Assembly: GCA_028564925.1 (NCBI GenBank) | Contig: CM053028.1 | Coordinates: 363,063,302-363,127,301 of the forward strand | Direction: 5' to 3' | Length of the DNA stretch: 64,000 nucleotides | DNA from: Lithobates sylvaticus | Taxonomy: Eukaryota; Chordata; Amphibia; Anura; Ranidae | Part shown: piece after piece, positions 46,130-57,063 of the stretch | How positions within the stretch are numbered: position 1 is the stretch's first letter | Layout: each line of letters starts with the position of its first letter | Program-made: the position numbers and the translations under genes | Notes under the pieces: generated by a model | The model's database searches: none | What the model was told of the DNA's origin: nothing | Seen by the model: the letters and a program-made list of their open reading frames with translations, nothing else

Positions 46130-46640
46130 AGCACTGGTCCAGGCAGCAGGCAGGAACTTGGTCATCAAAAGCGAACACAATTTTCCAGGCAACAGGCAGG
46201 AATACTGTCCATAGTCAATACAGGCAGCAGGCAGGGATACTGTCCATATACAGTCCAGGGTCAGTGCAGGGAGAGATTGTCAGCAGTGCCAAAATATTGG
46301 TCCTGGTAGTAGGCAGGAACATGGTCCATCCACGTGGTGTGGTCAGTTCATGCAACAAGCAGAGGCATGATGGCCTCCAGACCCTAATCTAGGAATGAGA
46401 AAACAAAAAAGTTTTCTTCATCCAGAAAAACTATTCTGGAGCCCCTCACATATGTGAGACCCCTGTGTTATGAACCCCACTAGTCCACTGTCAGGGTACA
46501 AGATCAGTCCAAGAGGCAGGCAAAAGGCATGGTCAAACAGTCCAGGGTCAGTTCCAGATCAGGCAGAGGTATGTACAGAATCGGTAGGCAGAAGCATGGT
46601 CAAATAACAGTCCAGGGTCAGTTCCAGATCAGGCAGAGGT
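46130..46640. repeat. minisatellite replacing the transposase C-terminus
   Basis: Repeats of AGGCAGCAGGCAGGAA with ACTGTCCATA, plus a 70-bp direct repeat beginning CAGTCCAGGGTCAGTTCC (46538 and 46608). It begins exactly where the transposase sequence should continue past its second catalytic region. Confidence 0.8.
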
Positions 46641-47479
46641 ATGTTCTTACGGTGCCGCAGGCTGGCGTGTTCTTCCTGTGAAGGTTTCGGAACAGGGGCA
46701 AACTGGTATAAAAGTTATCCACATATAGATGGTAACCTTTCTCCAGGAGTGGGTTTATGAGTTGCCAAACCACTTTCCCACTCGATCCGATGTATTCTGG
46801 GCAATTAGGGGGATGTAGCTGGGTGTCCTTCCCTTCGTACACCATGAAGGAATATGTATAACCTGTGGCTCGGTCACACAACATATACATTTTCACTCCA
46901 TAGCGGGCCCTTTTGGAGGGAATAAATTGTTTTAAGCCCAGCCTGCCAGAAAATTTGAACAGGGACTCATCCACACATACGTGCTGGTCTGGGGTAAACA
47001 ACTATCCAGAAAAATAATTAGGGGGATGTGGGTCTGACCCTGAATATTCCAGAGAAGAATGTTTTTGTTGTTTTTAGGGAATAAATTGTTTTAAGCCCAG
47101 CCTGCCAGAAAGTTTGACCAGGGACTCATCCACACATGTGCTGGTCTGGGGTAAACAACTGTGGGAAGATCTCAGAAAAATAATTTATTAGCGGCCGAAT
47201 TTTATAGAGTTTATCAAAATTTGGGTCATTTCGGGGAGGGCACTGGGTGTTATCATTGAAGTGCAAGAATCTCAAAATCATCAGATATCTGGTCCTGGGC
47301 ATTACATAAGAAAAGATGGGCATGTGGTAGATGTGGAGGGTTGACCAATAAGCACGGATTTCGTTTTTGTTGTTTAGTCCCATACAGAACGTGAGGCCCA
47401 AAAAAATTCTGAACTCATCTCTAACAGTAGTCAGCATTTTGACACTGATGTGGCAGGTGACACTGATGACAGGAGACAA
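46640..47479 (-). pseudogene. piggyBac transposase, partial
   Basis: Minus-strand frames give TVRDEFRIFLGLTFCMGLNN, then FLHFNDNTQCPPRNDPNFDK, then LFTPDQHVCVDESLFKFSGR with the first catalytic Asp (VDE), then YHLYVDNFYTSLPLF with the second (VDN). This is the RNase-H-like core of PGBD-type transposases, which excise and integrate at TTAA. The third catalytic Asp and the C-terminal cysteine-rich domain are missing, lost to the minisatellite, and the N-terminus is missing at 47480. An 80-bp internal duplication (46919-47002 and 47079-47160) repeats the DQH-VCVDES region, with a short DIRS-like insert between. Inactive. Confidence 0.92.
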
Positions 47480-48665
47480 CCACTGTCATCCTTAACTAGG
47501 CTACACAGGTGCAGCAAACTGCTTTGCTCAGATGGCACTGATACGTGGCATAAGGAGCTCAATTTGTTTCCGCAAACTGCACATTTCCTTTTTCAGGTGG
47601 TGCTGCGCTGGTGGATGGCACTGCGGTACTGGTGGATGGTACTGCCTCATCAGTACGCCTTCGTCTCTGTGTGAGGAGAGAGAAAGCCGGCAATGAGAGA
47701 TGTCATCCTTAACTAGGCTACACAGGTGCAGCAAACTGCTTTGCTCCATAAGGAGCTCAATTTGTTTCCGCAAACTGCACATTTCCTTTTTGGTGGCTGC
47801 GCTTGGGCCTTGTCCTGATTCTTTGCCTGCAAGAGAACAAATTACCCCAATACATTTTAAGCCACATACACTCCATAACACCCCATGCAGGAGAAAAGGA
47901 AAATGTGCCCCCTTCACCTGGTCCCTACTGGTTACAAGGGGGAGAACACTTACAGGATGTGCAAGCAAGTAAAATACACTGCAGGCTTATCTGTGAGGTG
48001 CTGGTGATAGGGCCTGATTCCGCTGCCTCTGCAGGTATCGCAGAGGAGTCCATCCCACCCCTGTAGTGGTCCGCAGTCTCTGCTGGGTTTTACTGTTTTT
48101 AAAACTACCAGCCTCCCAGTGTCCCTGTTCACGACGTTTAGAGACCGGAACTAGCGTCTCCGGCGCTCACTAATGACATCACACGCCCCGGAAGTGACCT
48201 CGCTGAGTACTTCCTGTGGGCCAGCTTGGAACGCAAGTTCTCCCCCTCAACGCGCACAGCTTCCTCTCTTCCACTGGACACTCCAGCCAGGCTGTTTAGC
48301 AGAGAAAACAAGCCAACTGCCGCCATGCGGCTTGTGGACAGGAGCGCAGACGAACACCGCAGTGCTGGCATTCCCCATGCACTGAGAAGCAGGGACAGCA
48401 GCCACAAACCTACTCCCCCCGGTGGATGTGCCGCTCTGGGACCTAAGAAGAATGTAGGAATACCACCCCATCACCACAGTAGCCACGCTCATGAAACTTA
48501 GGGGAACCAGTTCCAGGAAACATGTTAGCCCCCTGTCCGGAGGAAACACCAATACTGACATGGGGCCTGGAGGACCGCCCTTTTATCTGGTGGGGGTTAA
48601 CATGTTTCCTGTCCTGGTAGGAGGAGCCCTAGGTCTCATGGCTGTCCTGGAAGACGCTTAGAGAA
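47480..48665 (-). mobile_element. DIRS 5' end with zinc-ribbon-like ORF1 start
   Basis: The minus strand has KRKCAVCGNKLSSLW (47700-47830), parallel to KKRCPSCSNKLKEGW in the DIRS at 61920, so this is the start of the gag-like ORF. The terminus near 48665 (CTGTCCTGGAAGACG, CTTAGAGAAA) matches the reverse of the end at 60996. A 90-bp direct duplication (47480-47600 and 47700-47790) lies at the piggyBac border. Old and incomplete. Confidence 0.6.
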
Positions 48666-48901
48666 ATATAGGTTAATATGAACATTATTCACACACACTG
48701 CCTGTGTAGTATGAGGAAGGTAGCAACAATTTTCAGCAGGCGTGGAGTATAAATCTCAACATCAAAAAACAAATTGACTACCCGACTCAAAAAGCCAGGT
48801 ATACAGACAGTAAATTTCCCACCAATATGGGGTAAGGCATCTGTAAAAAAACATGCAGCAGGCAAAATTCCAGCCATCAAGAAGAATATGACAAACACTG
48901 A
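48666..48901. other. no feature recognised
   Basis: Short spacer between the DIRS end and a Harbinger MITE. Confidence 0.4.
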
Positions 48902-49169
48902 GGCTGGGTTCACACTATTGCGAATTGAATGCGGGTTTCTCCGCATCCAATTCGCATAGCAGGAGATTGTGACCGGCTCTCTATGGATCCTGTTCACGCA
49001 TATCCGGAGCGGCTCCGGTGCAAAATGCACAGGAGCCCTGGGTGTCTTTTGGTCCATTTCAGGTCTGAATTCAGGCAAAAATTTGGGCTGAAATTAGACC
49101 TGAACCGGTGAATGGAGACACACCGGACTCCTGCAGTGAGCCGCTCTGTGCTCTAGTGTGATCCCAGCC
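48902..49169. mobile_element. Harbinger-type MITE
   Basis: Ends GGCTGGGTTCACACTA and, in reverse, GGCTGGGATCACACTA. The flanking triplets are TGA and TAA, one base apart from a clean TWA duplication. The interior has GCGAATTG/CCAATTCGC and GGAGCGGCTCC palindromes. Confidence 0.8.
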
Positions 49170-49179
49170 TAACCGATGA

Positions 49180-49430
49180 AAGAAGATTTGTACAAAAATT
49201 CTCATACGATAAAGTTCTTTTTTTTGTTGTTTAATGTTTCTGATTATGCCCGGTCTTGCTTTTCTGATTTTTCTTGTACGAAAACGGTACACATTAAGCG
49301 AAAGTCGTTCGTTCTGTTCCCATACGAGAAAAAAATTTGGAGTTTGTCCCTATGGGAATTTTCGTACAAATTCTTTGGATGAAAATGTTCGCTCGATTTT
49401 CTTATAGTGTGTACGAGCCTTTAGACATAG
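49180..49430. mobile_element. partial Harbinger-like MITE
   Basis: The right end AGTGTGTACGAGCCTTTA resembles the CGTACACACG ends of the fold-back element in reverse. The interior carries TTTCGTACAAATTCTTTGG and its approximate inverse near 49175-49200. The left end is decayed. Confidence 0.5.
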
Positions 49431-49672
49431 AAATGAGAGAAGAAAAAAAAAAAAAGAAGGGGAGGGTCTGTTGTAGATTTTCTCTACTTTCTTGTCCGAC
49501 AACTGACATTAGTTCTAGCCTTTCCCTACTATAAAGAAAATCATTTTTGTTTCAGCTTGCTTTGTGTCCCTCACTTTGAGCTCTCTAATGAAGCCGACAG
49601 GTTCTGGTCTTTTCCCATGCTTTTCAAAACTAGAAAAAATGTTTTAAGTGTATGTTAAACCAAAACCTAAGG

Positions 49673-49896
49673 TTAGGTTCACACCTATGTGGTTGGTGCG
49701 GCCCGCATTCAAGCGGATACAGCAGCCCATTTACTTGAACGGGCTGCTATACCTGTGGGAAACACAGGAAAAATGGTCCCTGCACATTTTTAAAACTGCA
49801 GCCACAGGAAAATCGTATGGTGCTTTTGCAACATGCAACTTCCCGCACCCTCAAATGCACTACATGTTTGGATGCCAGGGGTGCCATTATAAATAA
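49673..49896. other. MITE-like scrap
   Basis: Begins TTAGGTTCACACCTATG, like Harbinger ends, without a matching right end. GCAGCCCATTTACTTGAACG with GGGCTGC forms a hairpin at 49719-49748. Confidence 0.4.
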
Positions 49897-49978
49897 ATTC
49901 AGTGTTGTCACATAAAAAAAGATAATAAAATATTTACAAAAATGTGAGGGGTCTACTCACTTTTGTGAGCTACTGTAA
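49897..49978. mobile_element. Tc1-like inverted terminal repeat, single end
   Basis: AATATTTACAAAAATGTGAG and CTACTCACTTTTGTGAGC lead up to a final TA. In reverse this reads CAGTAGCTCACAAAAGTGAG, a Tc1 end I recall from fish and frogs. No transposase or second end is present. Confidence 0.65.
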
Positions 49979-50282
49979 CCAGAGCCATCTTTAATATTGA
50001 TTGGACCCTGGGCAAAACTTTTCTTGCCCCCCCCCCCCCCCATGCAGTTTCGCTCTCCACCTTCTCTGAGACATACAATAAATAGCAGCTAGACTCAAAA
50101 TCAGTTTACTGAATCAGATCAGGCAGCGATTGCGATTGGTTGCCAGAGGTTACAGTGTATCATTACCGCTCACTAACTGGTTGCTAGAGGTTACAGCACA
50201 TATTACGGCTCACTGATTAGTTTCTAGAAGTTACAGCACATGATTTATGCTTGTTGATTGGTTGCTAAAGATTACTGTGGAT
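49979..50282. repeat. hAT-like element with about 40-bp tandem units, target of LINE B
   Basis: CAGAGCCATCTTTAATATTG at the left and AAAACGGCCCTG at 57428-57439 look like inverted ends of one older element opened by LINE B. Before the LINE, GATTGGTTGC(C/T)AGAGGTTACAG-type units occur at about 50138, 50181, 50222 and 50263. Confidence 0.5.
50267..50282. repeat. target-site duplication of LINE B, left copy
   Basis: AAAGATTACTGTGGAT, repeated exactly at 57087-57102. The first three A are ambiguous with the LINE tail at the right copy. Confidence 0.9.
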
Positions 50283-50344
50283 GGGGGGCGTGTCCGGATG
50301 TAGAAGAAGCAAGACGTGTTCTAGAGGAGCTCCGCTCATCCTGA

Positions 50345-50990
50345 CTCCATCCGCAGCCATCCTGTCACTGCCAGCGCCTGGAGAGTGCCCAAACTCTCCC
50401 TACGCAATACCGGACACTATCTGCATTAGCCCCAGCAGGAATTGTGGAGCTCGATCATCCGATCGAGTCTCCATAGGGCCGCGTTCGGCTCCACACTGCA
50501 GGGAGCCGCCGCCATTTTGAGGCCTACCTTCCCTGTACCATCCCCGGGCTCGATTGCCGCGATCTGCGGGAGGATCTGCGGCAAATCCACAGCCATCCGC
50601 ATCGGTTGTTCCTGGGTGCAGCTGGACAGTGAGGAGGCCTGAATCCGAGCCGAGATACACACAGGAGCCCGCACCGGGAGCCCGCGGCTCGCCGCCATCT
50701 TTTACCAGCCATCCACAGCCATCCTGCTGCCACCAACGCCTGGAAGACCTCCAAACCTCCCCAAGTCGACGCCGGACAACATCTGCTCAGGCCCCGGCCA
50801 AAATTGTGGAGCTCGGTCGGCGATCGGACACTCACAGGGCCGTGGCCGGCTCCACACTGCAGGATCCCGCCGCCATCTTGGGGCCTACCTTGCGTCTGAC
50901 GTCCTCGGTCTCGGGTGCCGCGATCTGCGGAAGAAGAGGCAATAAATCCCCACACATCCATGCCAGCCATCCCTGGGAGCAACTTGGATT
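50345..50990 (+). promoter_or_regulatory. two 362-bp monomers in the 5' UTR of LINE B
   Basis: ATTGTGGAGCTCG occurs at 50441 and 50803, and GCCGCGATCTGCGG at 50556 and 50917, spacings of 362 and 361 bp. Each unit holds GGCTCCACACTGCAGG and CGCCGCCAT(C/T)TTG, the latter a match to the known YY1 consensus. The unrelated units in LINE A suggest independent acquisition of repeated promoters. Function is inferred. Confidence 0.75.
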
Positions 50991-51447
50991 AAGAGAGGGA
51001 CAGGAAGAACGTTGGAGGACTCGCAGAGGCAGTTTCCAGAAGCCTGTGATCCGCTGCCATCTTGTGGCCTAATATATCAGGCGCAGCCTGCACACCAAGG
51101 TACTGTGTTACTGCATTACCCTCTCACTGCCCATATCTGTGCCCCTGCAACACTGCACTTCCATCTCTGTGTCACAACTAGTGCCCCAGCAATACTGCTC
51201 TGTCCTTCATGTGCATCCACCCTTACTGAGGCTGCATTCCACTGAAGACCCTGACCCAGAGTGTGAAGCTCATCACCACTCATCCTATTACCAGATCCCC
51301 TGAGTTTACCAGTTGCCCCCTGACAAAGGCAATTTGCTTCCATACCAGCGCAGCAATAAAGACCCAGCCCTCACCCTGCTCCAAGGATACAGGCCCCCTG
51401 CCCTCAGGCTCCCCCGGGACCCTCCTCCATCACTGGGTAAACCTCGG

Positions 51448-52314
51448 ATGGGCCACCCTAAGACCCGCTACTCCAAAACCGGTCCGAAAGGCCCTCGCGC
51501 TCCCCCGCCGGCTGCTACCTCGTCTACGAGACGGTCCGCGGCTACAATGGCGACCAGTGCGCAGGCGGTCGTGGAGCCGGGGGAGGCGGTGGCCCCCACA
51601 GGAGCGGCAATTTTAGAAGCCATTACGTCCTGCAAGGAAACCCTGACAGCAAAGATTGACTTCCTGACACTCGATGTTGGGCTCATCCGCCAAGATATGG
51701 ATAAATTCCGGTCCCGCATCGCCGAAGTGGAGGATAGGGTATCCACGGTGGAGGACACGGTCCGGTCGGACTCCAGGGAGGTAAGGGCCCTGCAAATCCA
51801 GGTAAAAGCGCTTCAGGAGCGTGCAATAGATACTGAAAACCGCCTCAGGCGGAACAATATCCGCATACTTGGACTACCCGAGAGAGCCGAGGGCCCTAGA
51901 CCCGCTGAGTTTACTGAACAGTTACTGGCCACCTTGTTTAACCTGGGGGAAGTGCCACCCACCTTTGTGGTCGAAAGGGCTCACAGAGTCCCACCGCTCC
52001 CTCCAAGACCTGGGGCCCCTCCGCGCCCTTTCCTGTTGCGGCTGTTAAATTACCGTGACCGAGACCGCATCCTGGCGGCGGCTCGTACCATGCCTGAAAT
52101 TAAATATGAGAACACCAGACTGCTCTTCTTCCCAGACTTCTCTCAGGAAGTTCAGCAACGACGCAAATCCTTTACTGACGTAAGACGTCGGCTCCGAGAA
52201 AAAGGAATTCGTTTCGGCCTTTTGTATCCCAGCAGGCTACGGATCACTGATGGCGACAACACTCGCTTCTTTGACACTCCAGAGGCTGCGATGGCATGGC
52301 TGGATACCCGCTAA
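51448..52314 (+). CDS. L1 ORF1 protein, intact
   Basis: 288 residues, open throughout. Basic, proline-rich start (MGHPKTRYSKTGPKG), coiled coil about residues 55-130 (heptad-like VGLIRQDMDKFRSRIAEVED), RRM-like domain from RLRRNNIRILGLPE (about 133) through FVVERAHRVP, PRPFLLRLLNYRDRDRI, then a C-terminal domain ending MAWLDTR. This matches L1 ORF1p (Transposase_22), an RNA chaperone that coats the LINE transcript. I chose the ATG at 51448 because it gives the usual length and matches the start in LINE A; the frame is open further upstream but without an ATG in a good place. Confidence 0.93.
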   Translation: MGHPKTRYSKTGPKGPRAPPPAATSSTRRSAATMATSAQAVVEPGEAVAPTGAAILEAITSCKETLTAKIDFLTLDVGLIRQDMDKFRSRIAEVEDRVSTVEDTVRSDSREVRALQIQVKALQERAIDTENRLRRNNIRILGLPERAEGPRPAEFTEQLLATLFNLGEVPPTFVVERAHRVPPLPPRPGAPPRPFLLRLLNYRDRDRILAAARTMPEIKYENTRLLFFPDFSQEVQQRRKSFTDVRRRLREKGIRFGLLYPSRLRITDGDNTRFFDTPEAAMAWLDTR

Positions 52315-52972
52315 CCACACGAGGCCAGAGACACAATGGCCGACTACAGCCAGCAGGGAATAGCTAAAAAACTCTTCTCCTCTCAAGAGGACTTCCCCCT
52401 GACGATTTCCAGTATTAGTTACTCTCTGTCCCCAAGCCCATCCCGCCCACTACACCCCACTTTCATCTATGGTGAATGTTTTTTTTTTTTGCCGTTTTTC
52501 ACTGACTGGTCTGCCGCTCATTCCTGTCTGTGGAGCTCCAACGACAGCCACTGAACCACCCCGTCTCTGATCGGAGGCGCCCCCTATTGTTCCCTGTTTC
52601 CCTATCCACACCTTGGATTTCCCTCCCTATTTCAAGGAATATTACCTCGAGAAGGACTACCCACCTCTGGCCTTACGGCCCAACGTATAGGGGACCTAGT
52701 GACCTAGGGACTCTAAGTTTTTTTCTGGTTATGGGACGAAACCCTGCATCGGTTTGTATGGTTCTCTGGCCTACTTTTTTGGTCTTTGAACCTGGTGTTA
52801 ATGATGTCTGGGTAGGGTGTTATGTGTTCTGGGGGGAGAGGTTTCTCTGCTTTATAATAAGTACTGTGTACTGTGCTACTCAAATGCTGCTCAATATATA
52901 TGCCAAATTTGGGTTTGTTTACATCTACCGGTTGGTTAGGACCATCCTGCCTCTGTTTCCCCCTGGAGTTCC
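52315..52972 (+). other. inter-ORF spacer of LINE B
   Basis: 658 bp without a conserved frame. How ORF2 is translated across such a gap (reinitiation or another route) cannot be read from sequence. Confidence 0.7.
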
Positions 52973-55900
52973 ATGATGGCCCCCTCAGATGCTGAGTCAT
53001 TGACCATTCTGTCGTGGAACGTCAGGGGGCTCAACTCCAAATACAAACGCTCACTGTTATTTCAATATCTAAAAATGCATAACCCCCACATAGTATTGTT
53101 ACAAGAGACGCACCTAACAGGTAGTAAGGTTCTAGCACTGAAAAAACCCTGGGTGCAGAGGGCGCTCCATGCAACTTACTCCTCGTATTCTCGAGGGGTA
53201 TCTATACTGATCAGTAAACGAGTTCCTTGTGCAATCCATGAGATCCATCTAGATCCCCAGGGGAAATTCGCCATGGTGGTGTTGAGCATCTATAATAAGA
53301 AATATGTTATTGTAAATGTCTATCTGCCTCCTCCGAGCCAGATACACATTCTGTACACGCTATATGAAAAACTGGCTCCGCATTGTCCGGCGTGTGTCCT
53401 GTTCATGGGAGATTTTAATGCCACATTGTCCCGTGACCTGGATAGACCCTCCCCACAATCTACTTTCAATCCTGATCTTGGTACGTGGGCCCAGGCAACG
53501 GACTTCCAAGAAGCATGGCGGTGGCTCCACCCCCAGGATAGAACGTACTCCTGCTTCTCATCCACATATAAAACGTCCTCCCGAATCGACTTGGCCTTTG
53601 CAAATGCTGCCCTCCTGGCTAATATCCAGGAGGCCAGTTACCTTCCCTCTGGCCTCTCTGATCATCATCCTCTTAAACTAACCATTAGGACCACCAAGAC
53701 AAAGGGTAAAGCCCTCTGGAGGTTACAACCCTACTGGATAAACAATGAGGCAGTACATGATAAAGTTTCTCCCTCCTTGCAGGACTACTGGGTGCACAAT
53801 GCGGGGTCAGCCTCCCTGGAGATGACATGGGATGCCTCCAAAGCCCACAGCAGGGGTCAGTATATTTCAGCTGTGGCGGCGGTTAGGGCGGAACTTGGGG
53901 ACAAGGTCTCTGACCTACAGCGACAAGTTGAGGAGGCTCTGAATCAATACTCAGCCTCTGCAACGGTCCCCAACTTCGAGCACTTATCGTCGCTTAGGCG
54001 TGAACTGCATCTCCATGTTTCAGACACCACCAGGCTTGGTATACAAAACAGCAGACAGAAATATTTTGAGCATGGTGACAAGAACAGCAAACTACTAGCG
54101 ATGCTGGCACAGCAGGATAGGCCCTTATCGGTCATATCTGAAATACTCACAGCAGAGGGAGTACTAGTCACATCTCAGGAAGATATTCTGTCCGCTTTCA
54201 CCAGGTTTTATACCTCTCTCTATGTTTCCTCACTTCCTGATGGATTTGACCCCACACCTATGACCACCATGTTAGACACACTTGCATTGGGGTGGCTCTC
54301 TGATGTGGAGAGACAACTCCTTGTCTCGGAGATCACACCAAAAGAGGTTGCGATGGCCATCGGGTCTTTTCCGGCAGGAAGGACTCCAGGGCCAGACGGA
54401 TTACCTATAGAGTATTATAGAGCCCACGTGGAGCTGCTTGCCCCCAGGTTGGCTCAGATGTATCAAACCTGTCTTCAACAGGGCTCCCTGCCGTCCTCCA
54501 TGAAGGAGGCTCATATTGTTCTCATCCCAAAGCCTAATAAGGACCTTAAGCTGTGCGCCTCCTACAGGCCAATAGCACTTCTAAATTGTGACTTAAAAAT
54601 ACTAACCAAGTTACTGGCCACTAGACTCAATAAAGTGATAAAATCTCTGATCGATCCTGATCAAACTGGCTTTATGCCAGGTAGGTCCACAGACATTAAC
54701 ATACGTAGACTATTTTCTAATATTCATGCCCTCCATGCCAATCAAGGCACTAGGACCATTGCCACCCTTGATATGGAGAAGGCATTTGACACGGTGGAGT
54801 GGGAGTATCTGTGGGAGGTACTTAGAAGAATGGGTTTCCCACTGAAATTTATTGCCTGGATGCGCACACTGTATACCGGCCCCCTAGCATGTATTAAACT
54901 GAATGGCTCCCTGTCTCCTTCGTTCTCCCTGCAGAGGGGCACCAGACAGGGATGCCCTCTCTCCCCGGCCTTGTTCGCCCTGGCCATGGAACCTATTGCT
55001 GAGGCCCTTAGGACCTCGGCCGAGGTCCGTGGTCTTAGGGTGGGCTGGCTGGAGGAGAGGGTGGCTCTCTATGCGGATGACCTACTACTATTTTTAAATG
55101 ACGCTGGTGACTCTCTGCGGGGCGCACTCGGAATCATGGACACCTTCTCCGTTTTCACAGGGTTGAAAGTGAATTGGAATAAATCTCAGCTCTTCCCGGT
55201 GGATGAGGGGGCCAGGTCCTCCTCACCCTCCTCTACCCCGCTTCAATGGGTGGATGAGTTTACCTATTTAGGTATCATCATTTCAAGAGAGAGCAAGGAC
55301 TTTGTCCGGCTCAATCTTGAACCTGTCCTGACAGGGATTAAATCCAAACTGAAGGCGTGGGGCAATCTTCCCCTCTCCCTCATTGGACGCATCAATCTTC
55401 TAAAAATGAAAATCCTCCCCAAACTAACGTACATCTTTAGAAACTCCCTACAATGGCTGACCAAAACCTTCTTTAACTCTCTTAAACAAATCTTCCTCTC
55501 CTTTATTTGGGGGTCTAAATCTCCCAGATTCAAATACACCACTCTGACCAGGCCTGTGGACACTGGGGGTTTGGCTCTCCCTGATTGCCACAAATATTTC
55601 CTGGCCACTCAGCTGGTAACTGCCCATTGGTGGTTGCAGCCAGACCTGACCAACTCCGCGGTGGTGCTGGAGGCAGCTATAGTGGGGTCTCTGGAGGCTT
55701 TGAAGGGGTTGATATTCAGGGGGCCAAAAACACCTCATTGCCTCACCCCCTCCATGCGCACCACTATACGGGCATGGAGGGTGGGAGAAGCGATGAGGGC
55801 ACCCCAGCCGAACTCTTGGTCTCCTCACACCCCCTTGTGGCTGAATCCTAACTTACCGCACTTTAACACCATTCCGGACCCACAGGCCTGGGCCAAATAC

Positions 55901-56753
55901 AAGGTGCTGACCCTTGAGCATGTTATCACTAACGGAGAGCTCACTCCCTTTCCTGTATTGCGTGCCAAGTATAATGTACCTGCGCGGGCCCACTTCAGAT
56001 ATCTACAAATTGCTCATGCTCACAGGTGTCAGTTCTTAGGCCAACCAATTACACTAGAATATTCAGAGCTTGAATCCACTCTCCGGGTGCAGGACCTGGA
56101 GAAGCCCACGTCTCAGATCTATGGGTCCCTGCTGGTTGCTGCCATCCCCGAGCTGTCCTCCCTCCGCAGGAAATGGGTGGAGGACATACCGGAGCTGGAT
56201 GAAGATGATTGGAGGGAGATCTGGGAATTTCCATTCTCTCCTCTGATCTCAGCCAGGGAAGCTGGTCCAATATAAAATTGCACACAGAACTCATTACACA
56301 CCTCATAGGCTGCACCAGATGTCGCCGGCGCATTCTCCGGCATGCTGGCGCTGCTCATACCAGCCGGGAGATTTCTTTCACATTTTCTGGACCTGCCCAG
56401 CAATTGTGCATTATTGGAAAGAAATACTCCGAGTGATTGCTCAGGTCACTAAGACCAGTGTCCCTTATGATCCCAAACATTGTCTGCTGGGACTGGTGGA
56501 ACAATTGTCAATGCTCAGAGCCAGGAAAATACTTATATCCTTGTTATTGTATTATGCACGTAAGTATATCACGATGACTTGGAAACAATCATCTCCCCCC
56601 TCTGTCAAATTCTGGAAGGACCTAGTGAATGCCAGCTTACCCCTATATAAAGCCACCTACTCGGGCAGAGGTTGTCCACAGAAATTTGAAAAGATATGGA
56701 CCTGTTGGCTAGAAGATAGCACCACAGCAACTGATACGGTAGTCAACTCCTAG
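52973..56753 (+). pseudogene. L1 ORF2 (endonuclease and reverse transcriptase), one late frameshift
   Basis: Starts MMAPSDAES. Endonuclease motifs: SWNVRGLN (14-21), QETH (44-47), GDFN (146-149), SRIDL (203-207), SDH (229-231). Reverse transcriptase: GRTPGPDGLP (about 468), RQGCPLSPALF (about 658) and YADD (700-703). The frame runs openly for 1100 codons to 56275, then shifts. Alignment to LINE A (SARDKLVQ) shows two bases missing near 56259. After that the Cys/His tail continues in another frame to 56753 (CWRCSYQPGDFFHIFWTCP). The endonuclease and polymerase parts look complete. Loss of the tail would probably impair retrotransposition. Confidence 0.95.
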
Positions 56754-57057
56754 ACTCACATTCTGGCTGCAGTACGGTAGTAGACTGACCCAATTACCTT
56801 CATGTCATACCATCCTGTCATTATGAATTTGAGCACGTATTCTCCTAAACTAAACCTCTCCCCACATTGGGGTATAGATAAGTTAAGTTGTTTCAAATGT
56901 TTGTTCTGCCCTGTTGTGGCCTGTTGCTGCATCAGTGTCAGGTTATCTATATGGTAGGATGCGCCCCGTTGTGGATTGTTACCGCATCGGGGGATCTGCC
57001 CCTGCGTGGGCAATGTTTAGCCCCGGTGTGGGCAACTTGTATGTAATTGAAAAATTC

Positions 57058-57063
57058 AATAAA
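57058..57063 (+). terminator. polyadenylation signal of LINE B
   Basis: AATAAA, 12 bp before the A tail begins. Confidence 0.85.

Larger units (their letters stand above)
44105..47480 (-). mobile_element. piggyBac transposon with partial transposase
   Basis: Left end TTAACCACTTGCTTACTGGG (44105-44124), the same type as in the small TTAA elements. Inside are a tandem array of 330-400-bp units, an interspersed CAGGCAGCAGGCAGGAA minisatellite (46130-46620), and transposase pieces on the minus strand. No right inverted end was found: sequence beyond 47480 is DIRS. The small TTAA elements share its first 150-200 bp, so this family is a good candidate source of the transposase that moved them. Confidence 0.85.
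37946..48665 (-). mobile_element. long DIRS fossil with several insertions
   Basis: Read from right to left: a terminal repeat ending near 48665 that resembles, in reverse, the DIRS end at 60996; a leader; a zinc-ribbon-like start of the gag-like ORF (47700-47830); a gag-like body (43634-44104); gag end and pol start (41200-41990); reverse transcriptase and RNase H (37946-39003, with SDNITTVAYLDKQGGTRSR). Order and orientation fit one element opened by a piggyBac, a TTAA element, an unclassified repeat and a second DIRS piece. It is old and broken in many places, with no tyrosine recombinase part seen. That all pieces belong to one copy is inference. Confidence 0.65.
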
